64,000 bases of DNA, taken from NCBI RefSeq assembly GCF_020524495.1, contig NZ_JAIVLB010000012.1, positions 1 through 64,000 of the forward strand, in the 5' to 3' direction. Shown here one piece after another: positions 21,301 to 29,743 of the stretch. The number at the start of each line of letters is the position of its first letter. The stretch's first letter is position 1. Position numbers and translations under genes: made by a program. A model generated the notes under the pieces. The model ran no database searches and had not been told where the DNA came from. It saw only the letters and a program-made list of their open reading frames with translations. The DNA comes from Bacillus stratosphericus (GTDB taxonomy: Bacteria; Bacillota; Bacilli; Bacillales; Bacillaceae).

Positions 21301-22540
21301 TCCTTGGCAAATGAGACGCCTTCCACTCTTCTTTGTCCGTCCCAACATAAAATGGGCTTTGATCAAATGGAATACGGTGATTCGGCTTGTCAAAGTGCGG
21401 CATCGGGGTAAATTGACGGTGATGCAACATCATGACTGTTTTGATAAAACCAGCCACGCCGCTTGCTGCATCTAAATGACCGATATTGGCTTTGACTGAT
21501 CCAATCCGGCAAAAGCCTTGTTGATCTGTTTGAAAAGCGCGAGTGAGTGCTTCAATTTCTATCGGATCCCCTACTGGCGTACCCGTTCCATGTGATTCAA
21601 TATAAGAAATCGTCTCTGGTTCTGTCTCGGCCATTTCTAAAGCAGATTCAATAACACTTGCCTGACCACTGACACTTGGAGCTGTATAGCCGACTTTACT
21701 GCTCCCATCATTGTTCGTTGCAGACCCTTTCACGACGGCATAAATAAAATCTCCGTCTTCTATCGCATCCTTTAATCGTTTTAGCGCAACAACCCCTGCA
21801 CCTTCTCCAAAAATCGTCCCTTTTGCTTTCTCATCAAATGGACGGCAATGACCATCAGGAGAATAAATCATTCCTTCTTGGTATTGATATCCCGTGATCT
21901 GAGGTTGATGAAGCGTGACACCGCCAGCTAACGCAAGATCACATTCTCCTCCAATCAATCCTTGGCATGCCATATGGATGGCGACAAGTGACGTAGAGCA
22001 AGCCGTTTGCACTGATACACTTGGACCCTTTAGATTTAATTTATAGGCAACCCGAGAAGCAAAGGACGGATCATTGAGATGCATGATTTGAAACACATCT
22101 TCGTTCTTTCCAAGTGACGACATATGCTGACCCATCCATGATAGATTGCTAGATGCCCCAGCATAAAGACCAATTAACCCATCGTATTGTTCAGGTTCAT
22201 AGCCGGCATCTTCTAGTGCATGCCATGTACATTCGTGCATCAATCGAATTTGCGGATCCATCATTGAAGCCTCGCGCGGAGAATAGCCAAAGAAGTCCGC
22301 ATCAAATGATGCAGCATCTTGTAAATATGGCTTTGCCTTCACATAATCAGGACGCTTTAGCAGCGTCTCACCCACACCCGCTGCCTTTAATTCCTCATCA
22401 GTGAAAAACGTAACGGATTCCTTCCCTTGCGATACATTTTCCCAAAACGTTTGGACATCCGGAGCTCCGGGAAACGTACCTGCTAATCCTACTACTGCAA
22501 TTTCAAGTCCAGATTCAGTCCATTGCTCTTGATCAGACAT
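15296..22540 (-). CDS. amiL: Type I PKS AmiL: KS-AT(inactive)-T-KS-AT-KR-T
   Basis: A bimodular synthase of 2414 residues. Module 1: KS about 10-430 with Cys near 181 (QTACSTSL), a degenerate AT region about 530-760, T with Ser near 825 (EFGATSLD). The AT lacks the N-terminal GQG motif, and the GHSxGE site is replaced by GEGSGV near 611, so the nucleophile is gone; no KR is present. Module 2: KS from about 882 with Cys near 1053, AT with GHSIGE near 1489 and HAFH (malonyl), KR with GVYLITGGLGGIG near 2016 and the active Tyr/Asn in SAYSAANLYMD, T with Ser near 2333 (LGASSLD). Module 1 presumably receives malonyl in trans. The unreduced-then-reduced pattern fits carbons 4a and 6 of the isocoumarin ring. 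It starts 18 bases after amiK and overlaps amiM by 8. Confidence 0.85.
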   Translation of the reverse strand: MSDQEQWTESGLEIAVVGLAGTFPGAPDVQTFWENVSQGKESVTFFTDEELKAAGVGETLLKRPDYVKAKPYLQDAASFDADFFGYSPREASMMDPQIRLMHECTWHALEDAGYEPEQYDGLIGLYAGASSNLSWMGQHMSSLGKNEDVFQIMHLNDPSFASRVAYKLNLKGPSVSVQTACSTSLVAIHMACQGLIGGECDLALAGGVTLHQPQITGYQYQEGMIYSPDGHCRPFDEKAKGTIFGEGAGVVALKRLKDAIEDGDFIYAVVKGSATNNDGSSKVGYTAPSVSGQASVIESALEMAETEPETISYIESHGTGTPVGDPIEIEALTRAFQTDQQGFCRIGSVKANIGHLDAASGVAGFIKTVMMLHHRQFTPMPHFDKPNHRIPFDQSPFYVGTDKEEWKASHLPRRAGVSAFGIGGANAHVILEEAKPRKAHSTTPSKELIVLSARSKHDLKNMTKNLKEYVSSHHELSIGQAAYTLQRGRRAFQYRKTFVCSTRDELLEQLHDLNEETLGRESVLFKRIRMRSSGYDEAGLQKYIKLYEKDSSFKREVDRSISLIQSVLPIAKDQLFHTKQHISEGQAEVAMLIMTSAFSNQLKAFGIEPDVWIGEGSGVWTALCVAGGLELTEAASILYHLNETQTMDQWLSTLPQKTLHQPVYIQQTGEELTTFHPSSARRYLDMDNTVNLSAIDQESAALIIDLSMKQDIMVKKGAEKITETLDGDILQIAGALWEMGVDLAFPLTEEKNRQRIPLPGYPFHKKDFSAQTKPMASIEPQKSQEEKRLFSSLASLQKDIHDIVQTHFGFDQMDDESPFFEFGATSLDISQLAAKISERIDQQIDTVQLYRFATVASLSEYLFEEQTEREETPALLPAKMTTQEHADIAIVGMAGRFPGASSLEDFWQRLVNGEEMIHFFTEEELKKAGLDAAVFQHPNFIGAKGRLQDIEGFDADFFNYSAREAELMDPQFRLLHECAWEALEDAGCDPDRMAGKIGVYTGTSPNHEWLTRFAHQMDETEQFSAMLLNDREFFSTQLSYKLNLHGPSVTMQTACSTSLVNIGMGCQALLNQECDAALAGGVTVSSPENIGYIYQDGMIQSKDGHCRPFDQQASGTIFGDGAGIVLLKRYEDAIRDGNPIHAVIKGIGVNNDGNRKAGFTAPSVEGQAEVLKETYEKSGIDPASIGYLEAHGTGTKMGDPIEVSALSQVFKGIEPLSIPIGSVKSNVGHLNSAAGIAGLFKVILSMQHKTIPPTIHYESPNEDIPFKDTPFYVNQKALYWKETDKPRRAGISSFGIGGTNAHMIIEEGIKAKKKPASHQKQLLVLSAKTDTALAAMTDQLKQYMLEHPQVPLEDIAYTLRYGRKQFSYRKAIVLSSADDWRQQKQIETSVFRSKKWRKATFMFSGQGAQYAGMMRGLYEAEPVFKWEVDRCFKYVLETEQVDLKAVVFAEDHETNQDITKTSNAQPLLFIFEYALAKMLQHSGVEPESMIGHSIGEYVAACLSGVFSLESALTLVMARGRLMQGMEKGAMLSVQLSETELTLMMDKSLSIAAINAKDLCVVSGKEEHVTAFEKKLQDKGIVTRQLHTSHAFHSYMMEPMLEEFHQFVEQVEFHEPSIPFISNVTGTWAKSEEVTTASYWTNHLRGTVRFHDGLSQLLTDEVLALIEVGPGNSLTALAKRHENKEHHHDVLNMVRHAQEQADDHAYFLKRIGELWAGGYEVKAQQYPTQEDHQLVSLPTYPFQRKRYWTEAGKPASPQLSVPKETKKKEMGEWFYLPSWEQQPLKPVFEKETEEQTWLIFREKDAFHELFTQSFIQHDIKVISVTKGEAYQELDQSFTINPAEGQHYRNMLDSLSNRGVNIHRILHLWEAAKEDDNSNRQAAFQAHIEKGYYSLIFLSQAIAAQKNIRECRLFTVTSGIQPVTGHETICAEKSAMLGPCKVISQEYHHIKCWNIDVEDVPDVMSWKEQALVDLIVQEIMQPGKDQLVAYRNRQRWVQSYKHLPLQKEDGLPNMIRPNGVYLITGGLGGIGFVLSKMLAKEGNVHLYLTGRTALPPRDEWASYTHQENADEGMRTRIEKVLELERLGATVEAMQANAGDLDDMKHVFSAIRNKHGGVHGVFHAAGLPGSTSFRAIKDIPSTLAQGEDQFQSKVRGLDVLEQLLDQEQADFCLLFSSISALLGGLGFSAYSAANLYMDAFAARLNQNSQTPWVCVNWDAWNFWGELESTIGESINELAILPEEGAELFQYVLSNRQNRHMLVSTGSLNERIDQWLSLESKAATSEDSYEVSKHERPELSNPYVAPRNETEKAICQVWQDFMGMEQVGIHDNFFDLGASSLDIVQVTNRLNQALQTNEAVVTLFTYPSVAELAKYIQPSDESKEESMEEELAVVTSGDRRARFKQQRNKRLRGGIENE

Positions 22541-22558
22541 ACGCTACATTTCTCCCAT

Positions 22559-25500
22559 CTATTTTCGTTTTAATCTCTGTTTACGGCGATTTTTCCCTTC
22601 AGCCATCGCTTGTTTGCGTAGTTTAGATGATTCGGCAACAGCTGGCTTTTCTTCCTTTACACCATGTATTCTCTTCAATTCGGCAGCCAATGACGCGATG
22701 GTTGGATGGCTATACATCATGACCACCGGAACCTCAATGCCGTATACCGATTTGATATGTCCACTCATCTGCAACAAATCAAGGGATGTCGCACCCATTT
22801 CAAAGAAATTCTCATTTACATCCGGCTCATGTTTAAAAAAGGAGCTGAGCACATCACTCAAAGATGATTCTAGACGATCATCTATTCCCTGTGATATTTC
22901 TTGAAGCGGCGTCTCCTCTTGTTGCACAGATGTTAAGCGATGTTTGATTCTCTCTCCCATATCTCGAACTGACACAAGAATTTGCGGATAATCTAGTCGC
23001 AGCACTTCTTGGAGCACTTTCATTCCTTGTTCTGGAGAAATTCCTGCCTGCTCCTCAAGTGCCAGCATGTCATTGACTTTCGCCGCCAATGCCGAATCAT
23101 GTGCCATACCGACTTTCTCCCAGCGATCCCAGTTCAAAGAAATAACTGGCTTCCCTTCCTTCCTTTTCTCATGAGCAAAGCTATCCATAAAGGCATTAGA
23201 AGCCGCATAAGCAACCTGTCCAGCCGCTCCAAGAAAGGAAACGAGGGATGAACAAAGCAAAAAGAAATCGAGCGTTTCACCCTTGAGTGCTTCCCCCAAC
23301 ACATAGGTTCCGTTGATTTTTGCCTGACACATGCGAATCTCATCTTCTACTGTTCTTGCTTGGATGATCTTCCCGTCTGCCTCTCCTGCCGCATGAATGA
23401 CGCCATGTAAACCACCAAATACCGTATGGGCTAGCTGAATCGCTTGCTGTACAGCATATTCATCCGACACATCACCTTGTACAACTTGTACACTAGCACC
23501 TAATTCTTCAAGAGCCAGCAGCTTTTTAACAGCCTCAGCTTCTTTCCCATCTTCATCACGCAGCTCGTGCCATTCAGATCGTTCACGTATATGTGATCGG
23601 GTCATGATCACAAGTTTCCCTTGATACGTTTCTGCTAAATGCTTAGCTAATGTGAAGCCAATGCCGCCCATACCACCAGTAATGAAATAAACGCCGCTAG
23701 ATCTGAAAGGCTGCTTAGACGATTCCTCTCGGCTTAACGATGTGCTTGAAGCTTTTCGAATCCACCGGCTGCTGCCACGATATGCAACGATCGCTTCTTG
23801 ATCGTGCATCGCTACCTCATATGAGAGAAATAGCGGCCAATTTGCCATCTTATCCTGACATAAATCAATGTGATGACACGCTATGTGCTGATATTCTTGC
23901 GGAATGGTCAGCGCAAGTCCTGTCATTGTTGCTTGAAGAGGCTGAATCTTCTCCGTCCCGATGACATCATGCGCTTGGCTCGTCACGAGATGAAGTCTCA
24001 TGTGTGTGTTATGGTGTTTTCCGATCAGCCTGACGAGATCGAGTACAGATAAATAATTTGGCTTGTCTTCCGTCTCCGAAGTGAGCTCATCATGCATCCA
24101 GATGATGTCTTCAGGTATAAATCCAGATTGCTGTAATTCAGCCATGACCCACTCTATATGTGTCAGCATATGAACGTCTGCCTTCATCATCTGGTCATTT
24201 TCTTTTATTGTATGATCACTTTGACATACGCTGACGACCTGCGCATTTCGCTCTTTCAAATAGGCGCCGATATGACCATTTTTCTCAAAAACCAACACAC
24301 GCTTCCCTTGATGATTCTGTTCTTTCAGTACTGGTGAAGATCGCTCCCACACTGGAATGTAGAACCAGTCTTGAAAGTCAGCTAAGTGATTCTTCTGTGC
24401 TGTTGGAGATAATGCACTCATCAGCTGATCAGCTTGGAACTGCGGTGAGGGGAACTTTTGATGCTCAAATGGATAGGTTGGTAGAGAGACTCGATATGGG
24501 GCCTCTCCTTTTCTGACAGCCCTCCAGTTCGGCTCCACTCCGTAACTCCATAACTTTCCTATTGCCTTTTGCATATATTCATCATCAGCTGCTTGCTCTT
24601 TTGGATGTCTTACCAATGAAACAGCAGCTGCTTTGTCCACATCATAGCGATCATGCCGTCTCACGAATTGAGTCAATGTATGACCTGGACCGAGTTCAAT
24701 GAAGACCACTTCTCCAAATGCAAGTAACCTCTCTATCCCTTGACTAAATAAAACAGGCTGCCTAATATGAGATGCCCAGTAATCAGGTGATGCTGCTTGC
24801 TCATGGGTTAACCAGCTACCGGTCACATTGGAAATGATTGGTATATGACCTTGCTGGTAGGTCATTTCAGAGAGAACCTCCTTAAACTGCTTAGCTGCAT
24901 CAGCCATCATACTCGTATGAAAGGCGTGAGAGGTTTTCAACTTTTGAACAGACGCTCCTCTTTTTTCAACCTGTTCAATATAAGCCTGCAAACGATCAGA
25001 AGGACCAGATACAACAGATAACTGTGAGCTATTTACCGCTGAAAGCTCGACACCATCTGGAAGTTTATGCTCAATCTCTTCGGCTGAAAGCGCCACACCA
25101 GCCATATCTCCTGGAGGCATCTTTTGCATCAAATTGCCTCTATTTAAAACGATCCGAATCGCATCTTCAAGCTGGATGATACCTGCCACACAGGCAGCCG
25201 TGATTTCTCCAATACTATGACCGATAAAATAATGCGGACGTATGCCTAGTCCCATGAGCTTCGATGCGAGGGCATACTCAAAACTAAACAAGATGATTTG
25301 TGTATAAGAAGTTTGTTGCATAAGATGTTCTGCCTGGGTGCCTTCCTCTTCGGTTGAAGGATATAGCACTCTCTCGATCTCAATGCCAGCCAATGATAAA
25401 ACAATGGCAAAACATTTCTGAAGCGCTTGTTTAAATGCCGGGTCATTCTCATATAAATCCTTGCCCATATTGACATACTGAGCACCTTGACCAGAAAACA

Positions 25501-27061
25501 TCCAGACAACTGCAGGTTGTTGAAAGGCCATTTGAGGCTGTCCTGATGACTGGAATGTGCGATCTGGGCTGGCAAGCAAGGCTTGGCGATAAGGAAAATG
25601 CTTTCGTCCTTCTTGCAGCGTAAATGCAGCATGTGACAGCGGCACATCCTTTTGTTCTTTTAAATAAGATGTGACTTGCTCAGCAGACTTTTGAACCGCC
25701 TGTTTCGATCTTGCCGAAACTACCAGAAGTTCGTGATCCTTTTCTGCTGACAGTTTTTCGGCTATGGGTGCCTCTTCCAGGATGAGATGTACATTCGTTC
25801 CGCCGACACCAAATGAACTGACCCCAGCACGCAATGGATGACCCACTTTCGTCCATGGTACGGGTTTTGTATTCACATAAAACGGACTTGATTCAAAATC
25901 AATTTTTGGATTCGGCTTCTTATAATGAAGGCTCGGCGGCAATGTTTGATGATAAAGACTCAGTGTCGTTTTAATAAAGCCAGCAATACCTGCCGCTGAA
26001 TCAAGATGACCGATATTTGTTTTTACAGACCCAATGGCACAAAACTGTTTTTTATCGGTTTGAAAGGCTTTATTGAGTGACTCAATTTCAACCGGATCTC
26101 CGAGGGTCGTGCCGGTGCCATGTGCTTCGATATATGAAATGCTCTCGGCTTCTACACGACTGATGTTGAGCGCCTTTTTAATAATTTCACTTTGTCCTTC
26201 TATACTTGGGGCTGTATAACCGACCTTTCTCCCGCCATCATTGTTATACGCCGATCCTTTTATCACACCATAGATATGATCCTTATCCTTTAGCGCCTGC
26301 TTTAATGATTTGAGCACAACGACTCCACAGCCCTCGCCGCCAACTGTTCCTTTTGCCTGTTCATCAAAGGCTCGGCAGTGTCCATCAGGAGACATGATCA
26401 TACCCTCTTGATACATGTATCCTTTTTTGTGAGGAGTAGTGATGGTGACACCGCCAGCAAGTGCCATTTTACATTCTCCTGTTAGCAGGGCGCGTGACGC
26501 CAAATGGACTGCCACCAACGAGGAAGAACAAGCCGTATCAACAGCTACACTCGGCCCCTTCAAATTCAACTTATAGGACACCTTTGTGTTCATAAAATCT
26601 TTATCTGTTAACTGAACAGCCGCAAATTGCTCAGATGAGTTATTCGTTCTCATTAGCATGGAAGCTGCTTGCCAATATAAATTTGCAGAAGCAGCGCCAA
26701 ATAAACCGATCGGCTCCTGATAGGTTTCGGGGTTATAGCCAGCGTCTTCAAGGGATTCCCACGCCACCTCATGAAACATGCGGATTTGCGGGTCCATTAC
26801 TTCTGCCTCACGCTGTGAATAACCAAAGAAATCCGCATCAAAGTGATCATGCTGATCTACAGCTCCTTTGGCACGTACATATTGCTCATGATCCAATGCT
26901 TCTTGCTCAACCCCTGCCTCAAGTAGCTCTTCCTTAGAAAAAAACGTAATGGACTCTCTTCCATTTGCAAGGTTGTCCCAAAAGCTATGAATATCCTTCG
27001 CTCCAGGAAAGCGGCAAGCCATACCAACCACTGCAACCTCTAATCCTGTTAACTTACTCAT
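22559..27061 (-). CDS. amiK: Type I PKS AmiK: KS-AT-KR-T
   Basis: A single module of 1500 residues. KS about 8-430 with Cys near 177 (DTACSSSL) and the usual two His; AT with GQGAQY near 515, GHSIGE near 615 and HAFHTSMM (malonyl type); KR with GVYFITGGMGGIG near 1122 and the SS...YAASN catalytic set; T with Ser near 1425 (EMGATSLD). The C terminus is very basic (KLRKQAMAEGKNRRKQRLKRK-like), probably a docking tail that matches the acidic start of AmiL. In the amicoumacin pathway it adds the first acetate to the leucyl unit and reduces the leucine carbonyl to the hydroxyl that later closes the lactone. It overlaps amiJ by 8 bases. Confidence 0.85.
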   Translation of the reverse strand: MSKLTGLEVAVVGMACRFPGAKDIHSFWDNLANGRESITFFSKEELLEAGVEQEALDHEQYVRAKGAVDQHDHFDADFFGYSQREAEVMDPQIRMFHEVAWESLEDAGYNPETYQEPIGLFGAASANLYWQAASMLMRTNNSSEQFAAVQLTDKDFMNTKVSYKLNLKGPSVAVDTACSSSLVAVHLASRALLTGECKMALAGGVTITTPHKKGYMYQEGMIMSPDGHCRAFDEQAKGTVGGEGCGVVVLKSLKQALKDKDHIYGVIKGSAYNNDGGRKVGYTAPSIEGQSEIIKKALNISRVEAESISYIEAHGTGTTLGDPVEIESLNKAFQTDKKQFCAIGSVKTNIGHLDSAAGIAGFIKTTLSLYHQTLPPSLHYKKPNPKIDFESSPFYVNTKPVPWTKVGHPLRAGVSSFGVGGTNVHLILEEAPIAEKLSAEKDHELLVVSARSKQAVQKSAEQVTSYLKEQKDVPLSHAAFTLQEGRKHFPYRQALLASPDRTFQSSGQPQMAFQQPAVVWMFSGQGAQYVNMGKDLYENDPAFKQALQKCFAIVLSLAGIEIERVLYPSTEEEGTQAEHLMQQTSYTQIILFSFEYALASKLMGLGIRPHYFIGHSIGEITAACVAGIIQLEDAIRIVLNRGNLMQKMPPGDMAGVALSAEEIEHKLPDGVELSAVNSSQLSVVSGPSDRLQAYIEQVEKRGASVQKLKTSHAFHTSMMADAAKQFKEVLSEMTYQQGHIPIISNVTGSWLTHEQAASPDYWASHIRQPVLFSQGIERLLAFGEVVFIELGPGHTLTQFVRRHDRYDVDKAAAVSLVRHPKEQAADDEYMQKAIGKLWSYGVEPNWRAVRKGEAPYRVSLPTYPFEHQKFPSPQFQADQLMSALSPTAQKNHLADFQDWFYIPVWERSSPVLKEQNHQGKRVLVFEKNGHIGAYLKERNAQVVSVCQSDHTIKENDQMMKADVHMLTHIEWVMAELQQSGFIPEDIIWMHDELTSETEDKPNYLSVLDLVRLIGKHHNTHMRLHLVTSQAHDVIGTEKIQPLQATMTGLALTIPQEYQHIACHHIDLCQDKMANWPLFLSYEVAMHDQEAIVAYRGSSRWIRKASSTSLSREESSKQPFRSSGVYFITGGMGGIGFTLAKHLAETYQGKLVIMTRSHIRERSEWHELRDEDGKEAEAVKKLLALEELGASVQVVQGDVSDEYAVQQAIQLAHTVFGGLHGVIHAAGEADGKIIQARTVEDEIRMCQAKINGTYVLGEALKGETLDFFLLCSSLVSFLGAAGQVAYAASNAFMDSFAHEKRKEGKPVISLNWDRWEKVGMAHDSALAAKVNDMLALEEQAGISPEQGMKVLQEVLRLDYPQILVSVRDMGERIKHRLTSVQQEETPLQEISQGIDDRLESSLSDVLSSFFKHEPDVNENFFEMGATSLDLLQMSGHIKSVYGIEVPVVMMYSHPTIASLAAELKRIHGVKEEKPAVAESSKLRKQAMAEGKNRRKQRLKRK

Positions 27062-29735
27062 CTATCATCCCGCCTAACAGTTGTGCGGCACTTTCTAAGT
27101 CATCCGCTTCATTTTCACCGTCATCTTCTATTGGTTTATCTTGTCCTGCTGCTTTGTTTCTTAATTGGTCTGCTATTTGTAAAACGGTTGTATATTGGAA
27201 CAGCTCCATCACGGTCAGCTCCTGCTGAAATTCCTCTTTCAATTTATTTGACAGCTCAACGATATTAAAAGAGTTCCCGCCCAAATCGAAAAATGGATCA
27301 TCTAATCGAATCTGAGAAGCAGGGACTTGTAAAATAGAAGCGAAAATACGAACAAGCTTCTGCTCTGTTTCATTATGTGCCTGAATGGTCACTGTCTCTT
27401 GCTCGCTCGGCTGCTGATCTTCTGGATTCGGCAGTGCTTGAATATCTAATTTCCCTGATAGATTTAAAGGAAATTGATCGACCTGAATCAAATGCCTTGG
27501 GACCATATAACCTGGTAATCTTTCACTTAAGGACTGGCGAAGTGCACGCTGATCTATGACTTGTTTTGCCATCAAATAAGCACAAATGTATTGGTCCTGC
27601 TCTGTCGTTTCCTTAGGGATCACAATGACATCTTGAATGAATCCCTGATAATGTGGATCATCTAGAATAGCTCTACGAACTTCTTCTAGCTCAATCCGAT
27701 ATCCTCTGATTTTCACTTGGTTGTCGATCCTTTTGGCAAATTCCAATAACCCATCAAAACGCCATCTTGCAAGGTCTCCCGTCGTGTATATCATCCCGCA
27801 GCCCAACTCTGGTTTTTTGATAAATTTCTCCTTGTTCAGATCAGGGTGATTGATGTACCCACGTGCTACACCATCACCTGCGATATACAGTTCACCAAAT
27901 ACGCCAATCGGAACTGGCTCCCCTTGCGCGTCACATATGAAGATACGCTCATTTGGCATTGGCTGCCCAATAGGAATGACTTGTTCATCCCAATCATGTG
28001 GAATCAAAAAAGATGATGACTGAACAGTACATTCAGTAGGGCCATATATATTAAACATGATGGGTCCTTCACTTGATAAATGCTGTAAAAATTGATCCCT
28101 CAGCTCTTTTGTGAATATTTCTCCGCCCACAAGCAGCATGTCCAGTGCAGGCAGGTCCTGTTTCGATTGCCCTGCTGCTTTGTTCATCAGCTTTAAATGA
28201 GAGGGTGTCACATCTGACAGCTGAATATGATTGTTTTGATAAAAATCCCATAACGCATGACCATCCATTCGGACTTCATCTTTTGCAATATGCAGCGTAT
28301 GTCCGAGCAACAATGTTGGAAACAACGTTTGAACAGACGCATCAAAAATATGTGAAGCCAGCATTCCTACTTGCAAATCATCTGAGAGTAGATCAAAAAA
28401 GCGTGTTTTCATTCCGTAAACCAGATTAATGACCTGACGATGTTCAATGACAACCCCCTTCGGATGTCCTGTCGTGCCTGATGTATACAGCACATAAGCC
28501 ATATCCGAAGGCAAAATGGATGAAATCAGCTTCTCTTTTGCTTCCGATTCATGAAGCATGTCTTGCATAACGTGAACCTCGACATCCAATCCATCATCTC
28601 CGGCTGAATCCGATACAATGGCCTTAGCACCACTGTTGTTGAGCATATACCGAATTCTTTCGATCGGCAGATTCACATCAATCGGTAAATAAGCATAGCC
28701 AGCCTTTAGTATGCCAAGAATAGCAATCACAAGTTCAGCAGATCGATACATTTTAAGACCAACTGGGGTCTCCCTTGTCATCTGACTTTGAGAAAGTCTA
28801 AGCGCTATGCGATCTGATAAACGGTCTACCTCTTCATATGTATAGGAGGTGGTGTCAAACACAACGGCCGTTCGGTCTGGATGTAACTGGACTTGCTGTT
28901 GAAATAAAGACACAATATCACGATCAACTGGATAAGGGAGCGACTCCCCTTGAAATGCATCAAATAATTGACTTTTTTCCTTTTCAGACAGAAATGAGTG
29001 TGTGCTCATGGCTTGTTCAGGTGCTTTGAGAAATTGCTCTAAGAGTATCATGAAATGATTGGAAAACTGCTCCATCATTTGATCTTCATAAACTGAAGCA
29101 TCCCAGTGGACTTCGGCATGAAGGTGATCTTGTTCTTTCTTCCATACAATGAGTACATCCGCATTTAATTGCTCTCGATCAGCATGTCCATGCAATGTCT
29201 CAAACGCACAAGCCAGATTGACACGCTGATTGCTATCTCCTATTGAGTGCCAAATTTCATCCATTAAAATGTGAACAGGGTAGTTTTGATGACGCACTGC
29301 CTCCTGAAACGATTGTTTTACTGCGTCTAATCCTGCGCTAAAGCTCATATGAACATCAATCTCTGCCTTGAGTGGCAGCATATGATTAATGGCGCTTTGA
29401 TTGCCGGACTGTTCCATTGTAGGAACAGTCACCATCAATTCAGTTTTTCCGCTATAACGTTGCAACAAGCCAAATGCGGCTGTGGTCAGCACAATAAACA
29501 TTCGCAAATCAGAATCTCCACATAATTGCTTTAACGAATGGTTCACAGCCGTAGGGAAGGACGAATAAAGCGATCGATTAAGTGCAGCAGGCTTGGCTTG
29601 TAAAACCGTATTGGGAATGCGTCCATCCAACTGAGCATCTGATAAAATAGATGTCCAGTAGGCTCTTTCCTTCACCTTTTCCTTCGCCACTGCTTTTAGT
29701 TGAAAATCATCCTGTTCAATCACTCTTCCATTCAC
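27054..29735 (-). CDS. amiJ: NRPS AmiJ: half-C, A, T
   Basis: A 893-residue protein. Residues about 20-245 resemble only the C-terminal half of a condensation domain (AYWTSILSD, then NHMLPLKAEI): the lobe with HHxxxDG is missing. The adenylation domain spans about 265-765 with YTSGTTGHPKG and YGPTECTVQ, followed by T with Ser822 (DLGGNSFN) and an acidic tail. Condensation must use the full C domain at the end of AmiI. In the amicoumacin scheme this module activates Leu. Reading the ten specificity positions by eye gives D-A-Q-D-L-G-I-V-Q-K, which is closer to known Gln codes than to usual Leu codes, so the substrate call is uncertain. It starts 8 bases after amiI with RBS AAGAGGTGA. Confidence 0.82.
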   Translation of the reverse strand: MNGRVIEQDDFQLKAVAKEKVKERAYWTSILSDAQLDGRIPNTVLQAKPAALNRSLYSSFPTAVNHSLKQLCGDSDLRMFIVLTTAAFGLLQRYSGKTELMVTVPTMEQSGNQSAINHMLPLKAEIDVHMSFSAGLDAVKQSFQEAVRHQNYPVHILMDEIWHSIGDSNQRVNLACAFETLHGHADREQLNADVLIVWKKEQDHLHAEVHWDASVYEDQMMEQFSNHFMILLEQFLKAPEQAMSTHSFLSEKEKSQLFDAFQGESLPYPVDRDIVSLFQQQVQLHPDRTAVVFDTTSYTYEEVDRLSDRIALRLSQSQMTRETPVGLKMYRSAELVIAILGILKAGYAYLPIDVNLPIERIRYMLNNSGAKAIVSDSAGDDGLDVEVHVMQDMLHESEAKEKLISSILPSDMAYVLYTSGTTGHPKGVVIEHRQVINLVYGMKTRFFDLLSDDLQVGMLASHIFDASVQTLFPTLLLGHTLHIAKDEVRMDGHALWDFYQNNHIQLSDVTPSHLKLMNKAAGQSKQDLPALDMLLVGGEIFTKELRDQFLQHLSSEGPIMFNIYGPTECTVQSSSFLIPHDWDEQVIPIGQPMPNERIFICDAQGEPVPIGVFGELYIAGDGVARGYINHPDLNKEKFIKKPELGCGMIYTTGDLARWRFDGLLEFAKRIDNQVKIRGYRIELEEVRRAILDDPHYQGFIQDVIVIPKETTEQDQYICAYLMAKQVIDQRALRQSLSERLPGYMVPRHLIQVDQFPLNLSGKLDIQALPNPEDQQPSEQETVTIQAHNETEQKLVRIFASILQVPASQIRLDDPFFDLGGNSFNIVELSNKLKEEFQQELTVMELFQYTTVLQIADQLRNKAAGQDKPIEDDGENEADDLESAAQLLGGMIDE

Positions 29736-29743
29736 CTCTTTAC

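Noticed and set aside
25246-25647. 133-codon minus-strand frame inside amiK
   Set aside because: Same strand, shifted frame, no ribosome site, composition unlike a protein; shadow of the AT domain.
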